In this document: positions 43,286 to 52,962 of the stretch, piece by piece
How positions within the stretch are numbered: position 1 is the stretch's first letter
Layout: the number at the start of each line of letters is the position of its first letter
From: a bacterium
GTDB lineage: Bacteria; Planctomycetota; UBA1135; UBA2386
Assembly (NCBI GenBank): GCA_030432695.1
Contig: JAUILN010000003.1
Location: 62,001-126,000, forward strand
Direction of reading: 5' to 3'
DNA length: 64,000 bases
Made by a program: the position numbers and the translations under genes
Notes under the pieces: model-generated
The model's input: the letters and a program-made list of their open reading frames with translations, nothing else
What the model was told of the DNA's origin: nothing
Database searches by the model: none

Positions 43286-43729
43286 ATGTTCCGCAGATTC
43301 GCCGTTCCCGTCCTCGCCGCGCTGATCGCGGTCCTCGCCGTCTCCACCGCCACCTCCCAGGTCAGCCGCGTGCCGAACAGTGGTTGCCCCGGCGCACCGT
43401 TCGCCCAGCCGGTCGGCAGCCCGGCGATCGGCCAGGGCTTCGGCATCATCGCCCCGCAGTGCCGCTCCGCTGCGGGTCAGCAGTTCATCCTGATCGGCGC
43501 GCCGCAGCGGCCGGTCCTGCTGCCGTCGCCGCCGGCCTGTGTGCGGGGCTGCACGCTGGACGTCAACGCATTCACCGGCGTGTCGGGCGGCGCCTGGCGG
43601 ACCCTGATCCCGAACCGCCCGGCGCTGGTGGGTCTGTGCTTCCGTGTGCAGACCGGCTGCATCGAGCGCACCGCGAACGGCGCCTGCATCAACATGCACG
43701 GCGCGCTCGACGTGTGCATCACGCGCTGA
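43286..43729 (+). CDS. Small Cys-rich secreted protein
   Basis: A 147-residue protein. A signal peptide (residues 1-24, ending ATSQ) is followed by about 120 residues with eight Cys, an even number that could make four disulfides. The C-terminal QTGCIERTANGACINMHGAL is like the tail of other planctomycete secreted proteins. No enzyme motif is present. AGGAAG at 43271-43276 supports ATG 43286. It is convergent with the gene for a double thioredoxin-like protein and ends just before a strong terminator hairpin. Function unknown. Confidence 0.75.
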   Translation: MFRRFAVPVLAALIAVLAVSTATSQVSRVPNSGCPGAPFAQPVGSPAIGQGFGIIAPQCRSAAGQQFILIGAPQRPVLLPSPPACVRGCTLDVNAFTGVSGGAWRTLIPNRPALVGLCFRVQTGCIERTANGACINMHGALDVCITR

Positions 43730-43737
43730 CGCGTGGG

Positions 43738-43773
43738 ACGGCGGAGGCCTCGGCTGCGTCGGGCCTCCGCCGT
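43738..43773. terminator. Strong hairpin terminator between convergent genes
   Basis: Arms ACGGCGGAGGCC (43738-43749) and GGCCTCCGCCGT (43762-43773) pair perfectly over 12 bases with a 12-base loop. The right arm is followed by TGG rather than a T-run, so the type may be Rho-assisted or bidirectional. It lies between the stops of the Cys-rich protein gene and the double thioredoxin gene, the place where a terminator for both is expected. Confidence 0.75.
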
Positions 43774-43777
43774 TGGC

Positions 43778-44947
43778 TCACTTCTTCGCGTCGTCGCCGG
43801 CCTTGTCCTTGTCGGCCCTGCCCGTACCGACCTTGTCCTCGCCTTCCTTGGCGGGCTTCGGTTCGGACGCCGGCGCGGGCTCCTTGCCCTCGGCGACCAG
43901 TGCGGCGACCGCGGCATCGACCTGGGCGTTCTTGCAGTCGGCGATCCTGAGTCGGCCCTGGCGGTCGATGAGGAAGTAGTCGGGGTAGCCGTTCACGCCG
44001 TACGCGGCGATGGTCTTGCCGTCGACGTCCTGCGCGATCGGGTAGCGGATGCCGTGTTCCTCGGCGGTCGCGGCCATCTTCTCCATGCCGCGCGGGTGGC
44101 AGACACCGATCACCACGAGGTCGTCGGCGTACTCCTCCATCAGCTCGTTGGTGTGCGGGATGGAGCGGATGCACGGCCCGCACCAGGTCGCCCAGAAGTC
44201 GACCAGCACCACCTTGCCGCGCAGCGCGGCCAGATCGAGCGCTTCGCTGTTGGTCCAGCCGCTGACCGCGAGCGCGGGTGCCGGCTTGCCTTCCAGAGCG
44301 TCGAAGGCCTCGCGACCGCCGTTGCCCACTTCGCGCCAATCGGCGGGGAGCGCCGCGGGCTCCTCGGTCGCGGCGATGCCAGTCGGTGCGGGCTCCGCCA
44401 GGAGCTTCGCGACCACCGCGTCGACGTGCTCGGGCTTCAGGCCGAGCGCGCGCAGGTTGCCGGCCCGGTCGACCACGCCGTAGGTCGGCCACCACATCAC
44501 GTTCCAGGCCTTCGCCGAGGTCTCGTTGGCGTCGCGCGCGATCGGGTAGGCGATGCTGTGGGCCTCCGCGACTTCGCCCATCTTCTCCTGGCCGCGGGCC
44601 GAGCCGCAGACGCCGATCAGCACCAGTCCGTCGTCGGAGTGCTCGGCGGACAGCTCGTTGTTGTGCGGGATCGACCGGATGCACGGTCGGCACCAGGTCG
44701 CCCAGAAGTCGACGACCACGACCTTGCCGCGCAGGTCTTCGAGCAGCGATGCCTCGCCGTTCTGCCAGTGGCTGAGTTCCAGCGTCGGCATCGGCTTGCC
44801 GAGCAGGGCTTCGTGCCGGGCGCGCTGCTCGTCCTTCGTGTGCCAGAACCAATCGTTGGGGAACTCGCCCTTGCCTTCGACGGACTGGGCGGTGACGGGG
44901 AGCGCGGCGGTTGCTGCGACGAGCGTGGAAAGCAGTGCGTTTCGCAT
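43778..44947 (-). CDS. Secreted protein with two TlpA/ResA-type thioredoxin domains
   Basis: A 389-residue protein. Signal peptide residues 1-20. Domain 1 has WCRPC (C86, C89) and a cis-Pro WWPTYG near 154; domain 2 has WCGPC (C256, C259) and GYPDYF. Both are TlpA/ResA-like with KVVVVDFWATW and KVVLVDFWATW, so the gene arose by internal duplication. A charged Lys/Glu/Asp-rich tail of about 45 residues ends it. It should act as a thiol-disulfide oxidoreductase outside the cytoplasm, for example in cytochrome c or cysteine-protein folding. The gene is convergent with the eight-Cys protein, a possible substrate (inferred). Confidence 0.88.
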   Translation of the reverse strand: MRNALLSTLVAATAALPVTAQSVEGKGEFPNDWFWHTKDEQRARHEALLGKPMPTLELSHWQNGEASLLEDLRGKVVVVDFWATWCRPCIRSIPHNNELSAEHSDDGLVLIGVCGSARGQEKMGEVAEAHSIAYPIARDANETSAKAWNVMWWPTYGVVDRAGNLRALGLKPEHVDAVVAKLLAEPAPTGIAATEEPAALPADWREVGNGGREAFDALEGKPAPALAVSGWTNSEALDLAALRGKVVLVDFWATWCGPCIRSIPHTNELMEEYADDLVVIGVCHPRGMEKMAATAEEHGIRYPIAQDVDGKTIAAYGVNGYPDYFLIDRQGRLRIADCKNAQVDAAVAALVAEGKEPAPASEPKPAKEGEDKVGTGRADKDKAGDDAKK

Positions 44948-45062
44948 GGAAGGGGTCGGATGCGGGCGGCCCGCGCATCAGGCCGCATCGCTTGATGAGG
45001 CCGCACCACGACGATCTCCGCAAGCGGCCACGCGCATCACCGGGGTGAATCTCCCGGCCGAC

Positions 45063-48000
45063 TCACCACGCCACCCGGATCTCGCCGTCTGCCGGGATCG
45101 TGAAGCGTCGCAACGGAATGAGCAGCTCCAGCGGGTTTGCGTGCCCGGCCTGCATCGCGGCGCGCATCTCGTCCCGCGTCGACGACCGCTCGAGCCGAGC
45201 CGGTCCGGCCGGAAGATCGGCGAGCGAGACCTCGCCTTCGCCGAGCACCGGGAAGTGCAGCACGGCGTTCGGCAGCTCGCAGGTGACGAACACCACGCCG
45301 TCGGCGAACTCGCGGCTGGGCCCGGGCGGGATCCCGGTGAGCTTCACGGAGCCGGTTTCCTCGACCACGACATCGAGGCGGTTCTCGCCGTCGCGCAGGT
45401 CGACGCGCGCATCGAACAGGATGCCCTGGTGCCGCGTGATGATCCGGTGTGGGCCGGTGCCCAGCCCACGCAGCAGCGCGTTGCCCTCCGCATCGAGCAG
45501 CGCGCGGCCGTTGCTCCGAGGGTTGGCACCGAACCCGGCGGTGGCGTCGAAGACCTCCAGCGCGGCACCGGCCAGGTCCCGGCCCGGGATCACGATCCGC
45601 GTCTTCAGGAAGGCCTGACCCAGCGCGCCGTCGCGCAGGTCGAAGATCGTCGTCTCGCCGGCGAGCACCGCGCAGTCGGTCGGCACGCTCTGGTGCGGCG
45701 ACCCGAAGCCGGTGTGGCTCGACCAGCCACGCGGGTCGATCTCGTCGTCGCGCAGGGTCACCCGGTAATCGCCGGGCAACAGTCCGTCGAAGCGGTAGCG
45801 GCCCTCGGCGTCGGCGCGGGTGGTGCGGGCCAGGCCGTCGCCGCGCGAGCAGGCGACCACCGTGCCGGCCGGGCTCGGGGTGCCGAGCAGGTTGCCCTCG
45901 AGCGCTCCCGCGCGCCGTGCCACGAGGTCGCACTCGAGATCGCCCGTGTCCGGATGCAGATCCGCGCTCTCGCAGCACAGTCGTCCCGAGTCGGCGCTCA
46001 CCCGAACCCGTCCGATCCGGTCCGGGATCCAGTCGAGTCGGTAGCGGCCGTCGGTGTCGGTCCTGGTGCTGTCCGCGTGGCTGCGGTCGATCCACACCGG
46101 GAATCCGTTCACGGTCGTGCGGCCCTCGCTGCGGAGGAACAGGCCGACCTCGGCACCGGCCAGCGGATCACCGTTCTCGTCGACCACGCGGCCGTACACC
46201 TGCCGGGCGGCCTCGAAGGTGATGGTCAACGGCTCCGGCAGGTTGTCGGGATCGAGGGTGTCCGTCGTCGCAGGCAGATGTCCCGTCGCGCTCGCGGTGA
46301 TCACGAAGGGGGCGTCCGGGACGCGGAAGCTACCGCGGTCGGAGCCTGGCTCGATGCGGACCTGCTCGTCGCCCACCGGATCGCCACTGCTCCCGCCGCC
46401 GAACAACCCGCCGAACATGCCGCGGGTCGGCGGCGTGGTGATCTCGAGATCGACCTGCTCGGGGGACGGGGTCCGCGCAAAGACGAAGCGCACGTCGGCG
46501 CGCCTCACCGGCACGAAGCGCAGCTCGACCCGGTCACCGAGTTCGACTCCCTCGACCCGGACCGGCAGGTACAGATTCGCGGGGTGGGCGGCGACCAGCG
46601 TGAACGGACCCGTGTGCCGCGGCCGGAACAGCTGCCGACCCTCGCGATCCGCCGAAGACGAGGCCATCCCGCGCGCCGACTCGAGCCGGACGCCGGCATG
46701 ACCGACGGGTGCGCCCTCGGGGTCGACGACGGTGATCCGGATCGCGTCTTCCGCGTCGGCGGGCGGCTCGACGACCACCTGGACGTCGGGCAGTCCCGCG
46801 GCCGGCACCGTGACGCCGACCTTGCCCAGCATCCACGTCTCTTCGTCCTCGTCGCCGAGTTCCGCGACGAGCTCCTGGCTGCCGAGCACCACGCCGCTCA
46901 GCTCGAAGCGGCCCTCGGCGTCGGTGCGCGTGGCGACCTTGCCGCTGCCGTCCTCGGTGTCCGCGAACAACCCGGGGCCCACCTGCATCCGGCGGCTGCG
47001 GCCGTCGGTCCGGACCTCCACGTCGCGGAGTCCCGAGCCCTGCCGATCGACTACCCGACCGCGGATCCAGGCGCCGGCCGCCAGCACCACGTCGCCGAGA
47101 TCGACCACGGCGTCGGGCTGCAGATTGGTGCTCAGCGTCGTGGTGGCGAAGCCCGCCCCGGTCAGCTCGAGGGTCGCGCCTTCGAGACTCCGTGGATGGT
47201 CGCGGAGCGTGGCCCGGATCACGCCATCCGGTTCGCTCCGGCCGAGCGTGCCGTCGCCGGGTCCGCGGAAGTGGTGCAGGGCACGGACGCGCACGTCTCG
47301 AATCGGGCTACCGGCTTCATCGACGCAGCGCAGCAGGATCGTTGCCTCGGCGTCGGCCGCGTCGTCGGTCGGCGTCACGCTCGGTCGACTCGGCCGACTC
47401 GGCCGTTCGTCGGCGACCGAGCGGCGAACCGGCGGCGGTTCCGCGGCCTCGGTCGATGCCCGGTCGACGTCCTGCGCTGCGAGGGCGGCGCCGCGCTCCG
47501 TGTCGGCCGGCGTCGTCGTCGGTCGCACCGTAGCCACCGCGTTCCATCCGAACCAGGCGAGCATCGCGACCAGCACCACCGCGGCCGCGTTCCAGAACAT
47601 CTTCATCGTCAGCAGTCCTCCGAGTGCACCTGCACCGAGCGTGGGGGTGAGGAGGACGGCCCTGCGCGGCACTCCGAAGGCCGCGAACGGGATCAAGGCC
47701 TGGGCCCAGGCACGGCGGTCGTCGCCATGCCGCGCGTCGAGCCGGCTCCGCAGCTGCTCGCGCGCCGCCGACAGGCGCCAGCGCACCGTGCCGGCCGGGA
47801 CTCCCGTGGCCCTCGCGATCGCGGCGGGCTCCAGCCCGTCGAAGTAGCGCTGCAGCACCGTGGTCCTGAGCGGCTCGTCGAGCGCCAGGACCTCGTCGAC
47901 CAGCATCCGCTGCGCCTCGGCGCGCGCCACCGGCTCGTCGGCCGGGGCCAGCGCCTCGGGCTGCGCCACCGCGCGCTCGCGCTCGTGGCGACGGGTCGCG

Positions 48001-48212
48001 GTCCGATGGCGTCGGCCAGCCAGCCTGCGCACCACGCCGGCGATCCACGGCTTCAGGGGCCGGTCGGTCGCGGGTGGCCGGCGCAGGGCTGCGACCCACA
48101 GATCCTGGACCACGTCGTCGGCGGCGGCCTGGTCCTCGACCAGGCGGCGCGCCAGTGAACGGGCCCAGGCAGCGTGGGCGAGCAGGTCGTCGAGTGCGGC
48201 GGAATGGGTCAC
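45063..48212 (-). CDS. Second ECF sigma factor fused to membrane segments and CarboxypepD_reg domains
   Basis: A 1049-residue single polypeptide. Residues 5-165 hold ECF regions 2 (EDQAAADDVVQDLWVAAL) and 4 (LRTTVLQRYFDGLEPAAI, GVPAGTVRWRLSAAREQL). Hydrophobic stretches at about 184-202 and 205-226 follow. About 800 residues of CarboxypepD_reg-like repeats come next, such as GRVVDRQGSGLRDVEVRTD, TDAEGRFELSGVVLG and GRVVDENGDPLAGAEVGLF. Start GTG 48212 has GGAGGA 8 bases upstream. It shares the layout, not close sequence, with the fusion at 29932. Whether one or two membrane passes are made decides the side on which the beta domains lie. No adjacent anti-sigma gene. Confidence 0.85.
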   Translation of the reverse strand: MTHSAALDDLLAHAAWARSLARRLVEDQAAADDVVQDLWVAALRRPPATDRPLKPWIAGVVRRLAGRRHRTATRRHERERAVAQPEALAPADEPVARAEAQRMLVDEVLALDEPLRTTVLQRYFDGLEPAAIARATGVPAGTVRWRLSAAREQLRSRLDARHGDDRRAWAQALIPFAAFGVPRRAVLLTPTLGAGALGGLLTMKMFWNAAAVVLVAMLAWFGWNAVATVRPTTTPADTERGAALAAQDVDRASTEAAEPPPVRRSVADERPSRPSRPSVTPTDDAADAEATILLRCVDEAGSPIRDVRVRALHHFRGPGDGTLGRSEPDGVIRATLRDHPRSLEGATLELTGAGFATTTLSTNLQPDAVVDLGDVVLAAGAWIRGRVVDRQGSGLRDVEVRTDGRSRRMQVGPGLFADTEDGSGKVATRTDAEGRFELSGVVLGSQELVAELGDEDEETWMLGKVGVTVPAAGLPDVQVVVEPPADAEDAIRITVVDPEGAPVGHAGVRLESARGMASSSADREGRQLFRPRHTGPFTLVAAHPANLYLPVRVEGVELGDRVELRFVPVRRADVRFVFARTPSPEQVDLEITTPPTRGMFGGLFGGGSSGDPVGDEQVRIEPGSDRGSFRVPDAPFVITASATGHLPATTDTLDPDNLPEPLTITFEAARQVYGRVVDENGDPLAGAEVGLFLRSEGRTTVNGFPVWIDRSHADSTRTDTDGRYRLDWIPDRIGRVRVSADSGRLCCESADLHPDTGDLECDLVARRAGALEGNLLGTPSPAGTVVACSRGDGLARTTRADAEGRYRFDGLLPGDYRVTLRDDEIDPRGWSSHTGFGSPHQSVPTDCAVLAGETTIFDLRDGALGQAFLKTRIVIPGRDLAGAALEVFDATAGFGANPRSNGRALLDAEGNALLRGLGTGPHRIITRHQGILFDARVDLRDGENRLDVVVEETGSVKLTGIPPGPSREFADGVVFVTCELPNAVLHFPVLGEGEVSLADLPAGPARLERSSTRDEMRAAMQAGHANPLELLIPLRRFTIPADGEIRVAW

Positions 48213-48290
48213 GGGAATCGTCCTCCACGAGTCTGCTGCCCGTGGTCGGATCCGCGTTGGCGGAGATTCCGCAAAAAGAGCCCAGGCCGC

Positions 48291-49124
48291 CTACCTGGTC
48301 TTCAGCGGCGGCCACTCGCGGCGCTTGTTCTCGCGGTACCAGGTCGCCCATTCGGCGCCGTCCGCGCACTCGACGCCGCCGGTGAGTCGGGTCATCGCGG
48401 CGAGCCACACGTGGCGCAGCTTCTCGAGCTTCGCGTAGGCCGAGTTCACGCCGGTCAGGTAGACGGCGTCGCCGCTGACGGGCGGGTGGGCCAACTGGAA
48501 CTCCCAGTCGGACAGCCGGTTGGACATCGCGTCGACGATGCGCTTGCGGAACTCGCCGCTGTCCTCGAGACGGCGGGCAAGCGTGGCGCCGGCGGACTGC
48601 AGGACTCCGAGTTCGTCCTCACGTCGGAGTCGTTCCAACAGGAACTCGAGGGTGTCCGCATCGGGTTCGTCGCCGAGGGCGTCGATCAGCGCGGTCCGCG
48701 CGGGCTCCCAGTCCGGTTGGCGCGGGAAGCGGCGGGCCTGGTAGATCCGCCGGAGCCACGTCTGACCCTCGGAGCCGAACGTCGCGAGGCCACCGGCGGC
48801 GAGGCGGTAGGGTTCGATGCGGTCGGGATCGCGCAACCGGCCGCGCATCAGCACGTCGCGGAACGCGCGGAGCAGCTCCTTCTCGTCGTCCTCGTGCAAC
48901 GGCCGCTCGGCTCGCGCCGACAGTGCCGCGAGCAGGTCACCGGCCTCGTCGTCGCGCTCCTGCTTGCGATCGCTCCAGGCCTCTCCGAGTCGTTCGAGCT
49001 TCTCGGCGATCACGGGATCGCGTTCCGCCGGTCGCTCGGGTGGTTCCTCGGCGCCCTGGGCGCCGAGCGAAGGAGCAAGGGAGAGGGCCAGGCCGAGGAC
49101 CCAGGCGTGGCGGGCGGGCAGCAT
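48291..49124 (-). CDS. Secreted helical-repeat protein of unknown function
   Basis: A 277-residue protein from ATG 49124. A signal peptide (MLPARHAWVLGLALSLAPSL) is followed by acidic/basic helices with an alpha-repeat look (LLRAFRDVLMRG, LEFLLERLRREDELGVL) that could be HEAT/ARM-like. No enzyme motif. The open frame extends upstream over the start of the plus-strand gene at 49177, but that part has no coding look. The gene is upstream of the ECF fusion on the same strand (78 bases). It may be co-transcribed with it, but this is only positional. Confidence 0.65.
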   Translation of the reverse strand: MLPARHAWVLGLALSLAPSLGAQGAEEPPERPAERDPVIAEKLERLGEAWSDRKQERDDEAGDLLAALSARAERPLHEDDEKELLRAFRDVLMRGRLRDPDRIEPYRLAAGGLATFGSEGQTWLRRIYQARRFPRQPDWEPARTALIDALGDEPDADTLEFLLERLRREDELGVLQSAGATLARRLEDSGEFRKRIVDAMSNRLSDWEFQLAHPPVSGDAVYLTGVNSAYAKLEKLRHVWLAAMTRLTGGVECADGAEWATWYRENKRREWPPLKTR

Positions 49125-49176
49125 GCCGGGAGGTATCCCGGTGGCTCGCCCGAGTTGCGGGTTAGCATCCGGAACC

Positions 49177-50592
49177 GTGAAGCCGCTGTGGAAGTTCGCC
49201 CTGTTCGGGCTCGGGATCGTCGCCGGCGCCGAGGTCGTGCACGACGGCGTGCGACGCATCGCGCGGCACCGACTCCCGCCCCAGCCGCCGCAGGAGGTGG
49301 TGTCGGGGCGGGTGTTGTGGATCGGTGATCGCGGCAACGGCGGCGAGCCGGTCGGCGCGGACGACGTGGATCTGCGCCACGATGGTTGGACCAGCGCGGA
49401 CTGGGCCGAGCGGCTGCCCGAATGGCTCGCCCTGCATGCGCCGGCCGTCGTCAGGGTCTGCGTCGGTGCCGAAGATCTACGGCGTCGCGACGATCGCGTG
49501 GCGGCGCCCGAGGCCCCGAGGCTCGAGCCGCACGGCTTCCGCTCGTTCTGGTTGGGACTGCTGCGCGATCCGCCGCGGACTGGTAACGACTCTTCCGACG
49601 GTGCGCCGTTCCTCGGCGTCTGGCACCTGGGTCAGATCGTGGTCGAGTTCCGGGCCGACGGCGCGTGCCGACTCGGCGACGTCGGCGGCTTCTGGTCCGT
49701 AGGCGGCGGCGCGACGATCCGGATGGAGCTGGTCGGTGCGGCGCCGTTCGAGGTCGAGTACAGCCTCGGCGGCGACGACCTGACGTTGCGCGGCGCAGGC
49801 GTTGGCGGCACGTTCCCGCTGCGTCGCGGCGCGCCACCGGAGCTCCGTGGTGATCTGGTCGCCGAGGCGATCCGCCGCGGAAACACCACCGAGGCGCGGC
49901 ACCTGCTGGGGCCGAGCCGCATGGGGGCCCTGCGCGATCCGTCGGCCGACGTGTTGTGGGTGGAAGTGAATGTCGCAGACGGTGATCTGGAGAGTGCCCG
50001 CGAAGGTCTGACCGCTTTGCGTGCCAATGCAGAGGGCTCGGTCGACGGGCGGCGGAAACTGGCGCGCGCGCTGTTGGCGCTGGGCCGTGTCGAGGAGGCC
50101 CTGGACGTCACCGGCCAGGATCTCGCGTCGTTCTGCTCGCATCGACCGTTCCGCGGTGCCGTGCTGCGCGCCGCCATCGAGGCGCACGAGATGCTGGTCG
50201 TCGCCCTGCGTCGCATCGCCGAGCCGAACGCCGATGTGCATTGGCTGATGGCCGAACTCGGCGACTCGGATTCCGAGCGGCTTCTGCACCTGTTGCATTG
50301 GTCACGCCTCGCCGGCTCCGAGGACGTGCGCGAGGCGCCGTCGTGCTACGCGGAATTGCCGGTGGGCGAAGTCGCGGCGCGGGCCGAGGCCACCGGGTTC
50401 GACGATGCGGCCGCGGTCCGACGCCTCCTCACGCTCCGCGAGGGCTGGAGGGTGGCCGATGAGCAGACGTCGACCGCTTGGTCGCAGAACGTCGAACTGA
50501 TGCGGCAGATGGTGGCCGGGGTCGAGGGTTGCGAGCTGTCCATCACGGAAGAGGGTGCGGAACCGCGCCTTGAACGCGTTCGCGACCGCTGA
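49177..50592 (+). CDS. Membrane-anchored protein with degenerate SGNH-like and TPR-like regions
   Basis: A 471-residue protein from GTG 49177. It has an N-terminal hydrophobic segment (about residues 5-20). The next 75 residues, with RVLWIGDRGNGG, HDGWTSADWAERL and VVRVCVGAEDL, have the order and spacing of an SGNH/GDSL hydrolase. The GDS Ser is replaced by Arg (GDR) and the GxND block reads GAEDL, so it is probably not catalytic. A beta-rich stretch (about 145-230) and then TPR-like helices follow (ARALLALGRVEEALDV). I do not know its role. It is divergent from the gene at 48291 with 52 bases between starts. Confidence 0.6.
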   Translation: MKPLWKFALFGLGIVAGAEVVHDGVRRIARHRLPPQPPQEVVSGRVLWIGDRGNGGEPVGADDVDLRHDGWTSADWAERLPEWLALHAPAVVRVCVGAEDLRRRDDRVAAPEAPRLEPHGFRSFWLGLLRDPPRTGNDSSDGAPFLGVWHLGQIVVEFRADGACRLGDVGGFWSVGGGATIRMELVGAAPFEVEYSLGGDDLTLRGAGVGGTFPLRRGAPPELRGDLVAEAIRRGNTTEARHLLGPSRMGALRDPSADVLWVEVNVADGDLESAREGLTALRANAEGSVDGRRKLARALLALGRVEEALDVTGQDLASFCSHRPFRGAVLRAAIEAHEMLVVALRRIAEPNADVHWLMAELGDSDSERLLHLLHWSRLAGSEDVREAPSCYAELPVGEVAARAEATGFDDAAAVRRLLTLREGWRVADEQTSTAWSQNVELMRQMVAGVEGCELSITEEGAEPRLERVRDR

Positions 50593-50643
50593 GTCCTGTC
50601 CCTTCGGTGGACCGTTGGGGCACGCCTCTGGAAGATGCGGGCC

Positions 50644-52947
50644 ATGGTGCTCCCTCGCTCGTGGTCCCGCGTTCCGCTCTGCGAAGTCGTCCTGCTCGGC
50701 GTGGTCTCGGCAGGTGTCGGTTGCCCGCGGGCGCAGGACGCCGCGGGAATCCTCGAGCTGCACTACGACCGACCCGCCACCGACTGGGAGAAGGAGGCGC
50801 TGCCGATCGGCAATGGTCGGCTCGGCGGGATGCTGTTCGGCGGCGTCGGGGAGGAGCGTCTGCAGTTCAACGAGGACAGCCTGTGGATAGGCGATGAAGG
50901 GGACACCGGCTCCTATCAGGACTTCGGTGACCTGCTGGTGACGTTCGCAGGCGTCGCGGACCGGGAGCCGCAGGGCTATCGCAGGAGTCTGGATCTCGGC
51001 CGCGGGTTGCACGAGGTCCGCTACCGGCTCGGCGACACCGCACACCGTCGCATCGCCTTCGTCAGCCGGCCGGCGGAGGTGTTGGTCCAGCACTACACGG
51101 TCGACGGCCCGGCGAAGCTCTCCGGCACGATCGAACTACGCGATGCGCATGGCGCCGAGGTCGTCGCGAGCGCGGCCGGGTTGGCGGTGCGCGGTTCGTT
51201 GGCGGGGCAGGTGTACAGCGGCGGCAGCAGCAAGGGGCGGACGAAGCAGTACGACGTGGCGCTCGACTACGAGGCCCGGGTCCGCGTGCTGCACGACGGT
51301 GGCACCCTGGAGGCGCGCGACGGACGGCTCGTCTTCTCGGACTGCGATGCGCTGACGCTGTTGCTCGCGGCCGACACCGACTACCTGAACCGTCGCGGCG
51401 CCGGCTGGAAGGGTGAGGACCCGCACGACCGACTGGTCGCCTGGCTCGACGCCGCTTCCGGCAAGGGCGTCGATACGCTGCTGGCCGAGCACGTCGCCGA
51501 CTTCGCGCCGGTCATGGCCCGCTGCGCGCTCGATCTCGGCGCCAGCTCCGAGGAGGTGCGTACGCTGTCCACCGACGCGCGCCTCGCCGCCTACCGCGAC
51601 GGCGGTGACGACCCCGAACTCGAGGCGCTGCTGTTCCAATACGCGCGCTACCTGATGGTGAGTTCGTCGCGCCCCGGACTCGACCCGGAGGTTCCTGCCG
51701 CGCTGCCCGCCAACCTCCAGGGCCTCTGGAACCACAGCAACCGGCCGCCGTGGCGCAGCGACTACCACACCGACGTCAACGTCCAGATGAACTACTGGTT
51801 CTGCGACGCGGCCAACCTGGCGGAGTGCTTCGAGCCGCTGGCCGACTGGGTGTTCTCGATCCGCGGCGTGCGCCGCGACGAGACGCATGCCACGTTCGGC
51901 ACCCGAGGTTGGATCAGCCACGCCGAGAACGGGATCTTCGGCGGCTCGACCTGGAAATGGTCGAAGGGCGATGCGGCCTGGGTGGCGCAGAACCTCTGGG
52001 ACCACTACGCGTTCACGCGCGACGAGCGCTACCTGCGCGAGCGCGCCTGGCCGATCCTGAGGGAACTCTGCGAGTTCTGGATCGACCACTTGAAGGAGAT
52101 CGACGATCCGCGCGATCCCGAGGGCGAGCGCAAGGTGCTGGTCTCTCCCGACGGCTTCTCGCCGGAGCACGGTCCCCACGAAGACGGCGTGTCGTTCGAC
52201 CAGCAGTTGGTCTGGGACCTGTTCAGCAACACCATCGAGGCGTCGCGCGTGCTCGGTGTCGACGCGGAGCTACGCGAGCAGCTCACCGGGATGCGCGCCC
52301 GCCTACTGGGCCCGCAGATCGGTCGCTGGGGTCAGCTCCAGGAGTGGATGGTCGATCGCGACGATCCGAAGGACCAGCACCGTCACCTGTCGCACCTGAT
52401 CGCCGTGCATCCCGGCCGGCAGATCGCGCCCTTGACCACTCCGGACCTCGCCGAGGCGGCGCGGGTGTCCATGAATGCGCGGGGCGACGCGTCGACCGGC
52501 TGGAGCCGGGCCTGGAAGATCAGCATCTGGGCGCGGCTCGGCGACGGCGATCGGGCCTGGTCGATCCTGAACGGGATGCTCGGATCGATGATCCACGACA
52601 ACCTGTTCAACACCCATCCGCCTTTCCAGATCGACGGCAACTTCGGCTACGCGGCGGGGGTCTGCGAGATGCTGCTGCAGTCGCACCTCGGCACGCCCGA
52701 GCGCGGCCGGATCCAGTTCCTGCCGGCGCTGCCCGGAGCATGGGCGACCGGCAGCGTACGGGGGCTGCGGGCGCGCGGCGGCGTCGCGGTGGACCTCGAC
52801 TGGCGCGGCGGCCGCGCGGTGGGCGCCGAGCTGCGGGCCTCGGTCGCCGGCGAGCACGAACTCGTTGCGCCTGCTGGTCAGCAGATCGCGGGACCGGCGG
52901 TGGTCACGCTACGGCCCGGCGAGCCGCACACGGTGCGCTTCGAGTAG
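50644..52947 (+). CDS. Secreted glycoside hydrolase family 95 (alpha-L-fucosidase type)
   Basis: A 767-residue GH95 protein, near the usual 750-800. After a signal peptide (about 1-30) the N-terminal beta-domain has [20 protein letters not shown] and the hallmark [12 protein letters not shown] and [12 protein letters not shown]. The (alpha/alpha)6 barrel has [19 protein letters not shown] and DVNVQMNYW, with the conserved Asn residues, and later a [14 protein letters not shown] segment. These enzymes release alpha-1,2-linked fucose (some act on galactose) by inversion. I chose ATG 50644, because GGAAG at 50630-50634 lies 9 bases upstream; ATG 50635 touches that site with no spacing. It likely serves uptake of fucosylated polymers. 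Confidence 0.93.
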   Translation: MVLPRSWSRVPLCEVVLLGVVSAGVGCPRAQDAAGILELHYDRPATDWEKEALPIGNGRLGGMLFGGVGEERLQFNEDSLWIGDEGDTGSYQDFGDLLVTFAGVADREPQGYRRSLDLGRGLHEVRYRLGDTAHRRIAFVSRPAEVLVQHYTVDGPAKLSGTIELRDAHGAEVVASAAGLAVRGSLAGQVYSGGSSKGRTKQYDVALDYEARVRVLHDGGTLEARDGRLVFSDCDALTLLLAADTDYLNRRGAGWKGEDPHDRLVAWLDAASGKGVDTLLAEHVADFAPVMARCALDLGASSEEVRTLSTDARLAAYRDGGDDPELEALLFQYARYLMVSSSRPGLDPEVPAALPANLQGLWNHSNRPPWRSDYHTDVNVQMNYWFCDAANLAECFEPLADWVFSIRGVRRDETHATFGTRGWISHAENGIFGGSTWKWSKGDAAWVAQNLWDHYAFTRDERYLRERAWPILRELCEFWIDHLKEIDDPRDPEGERKVLVSPDGFSPEHGPHEDGVSFDQQLVWDLFSNTIEASRVLGVDAELREQLTGMRARLLGPQIGRWGQLQEWMVDRDDPKDQHRHLSHLIAVHPGRQIAPLTTPDLAEAARVSMNARGDASTGWSRAWKISIWARLGDGDRAWSILNGMLGSMIHDNLFNTHPPFQIDGNFGYAAGVCEMLLQSHLGTPERGRIQFLPALPGAWATGSVRGLRARGGVAVDLDWRGGRAVGAELRASVAGEHELVAPAGQQIAGPAVVTLRPGEPHTVRFE

Positions 52948-52962
52948 CGCGGCCGCCCGGCG

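Noticed and set aside
44553..48158. A 1201-codon plus-strand frame opposite the second ECF fusion
   Set aside because: The composition is that of a shadow (repeats of E-H-R-A-V). The minus-strand gene has motifs and a strong Shine-Dalgarno.
50635..50643. ATG 50635 as start of the GH95 gene (and the like at 61451 and 63372)
   Set aside because: In each case the purine-rich site touches the ATG with no spacing, while the next in-frame ATG nine bases downstream has a workable distance.
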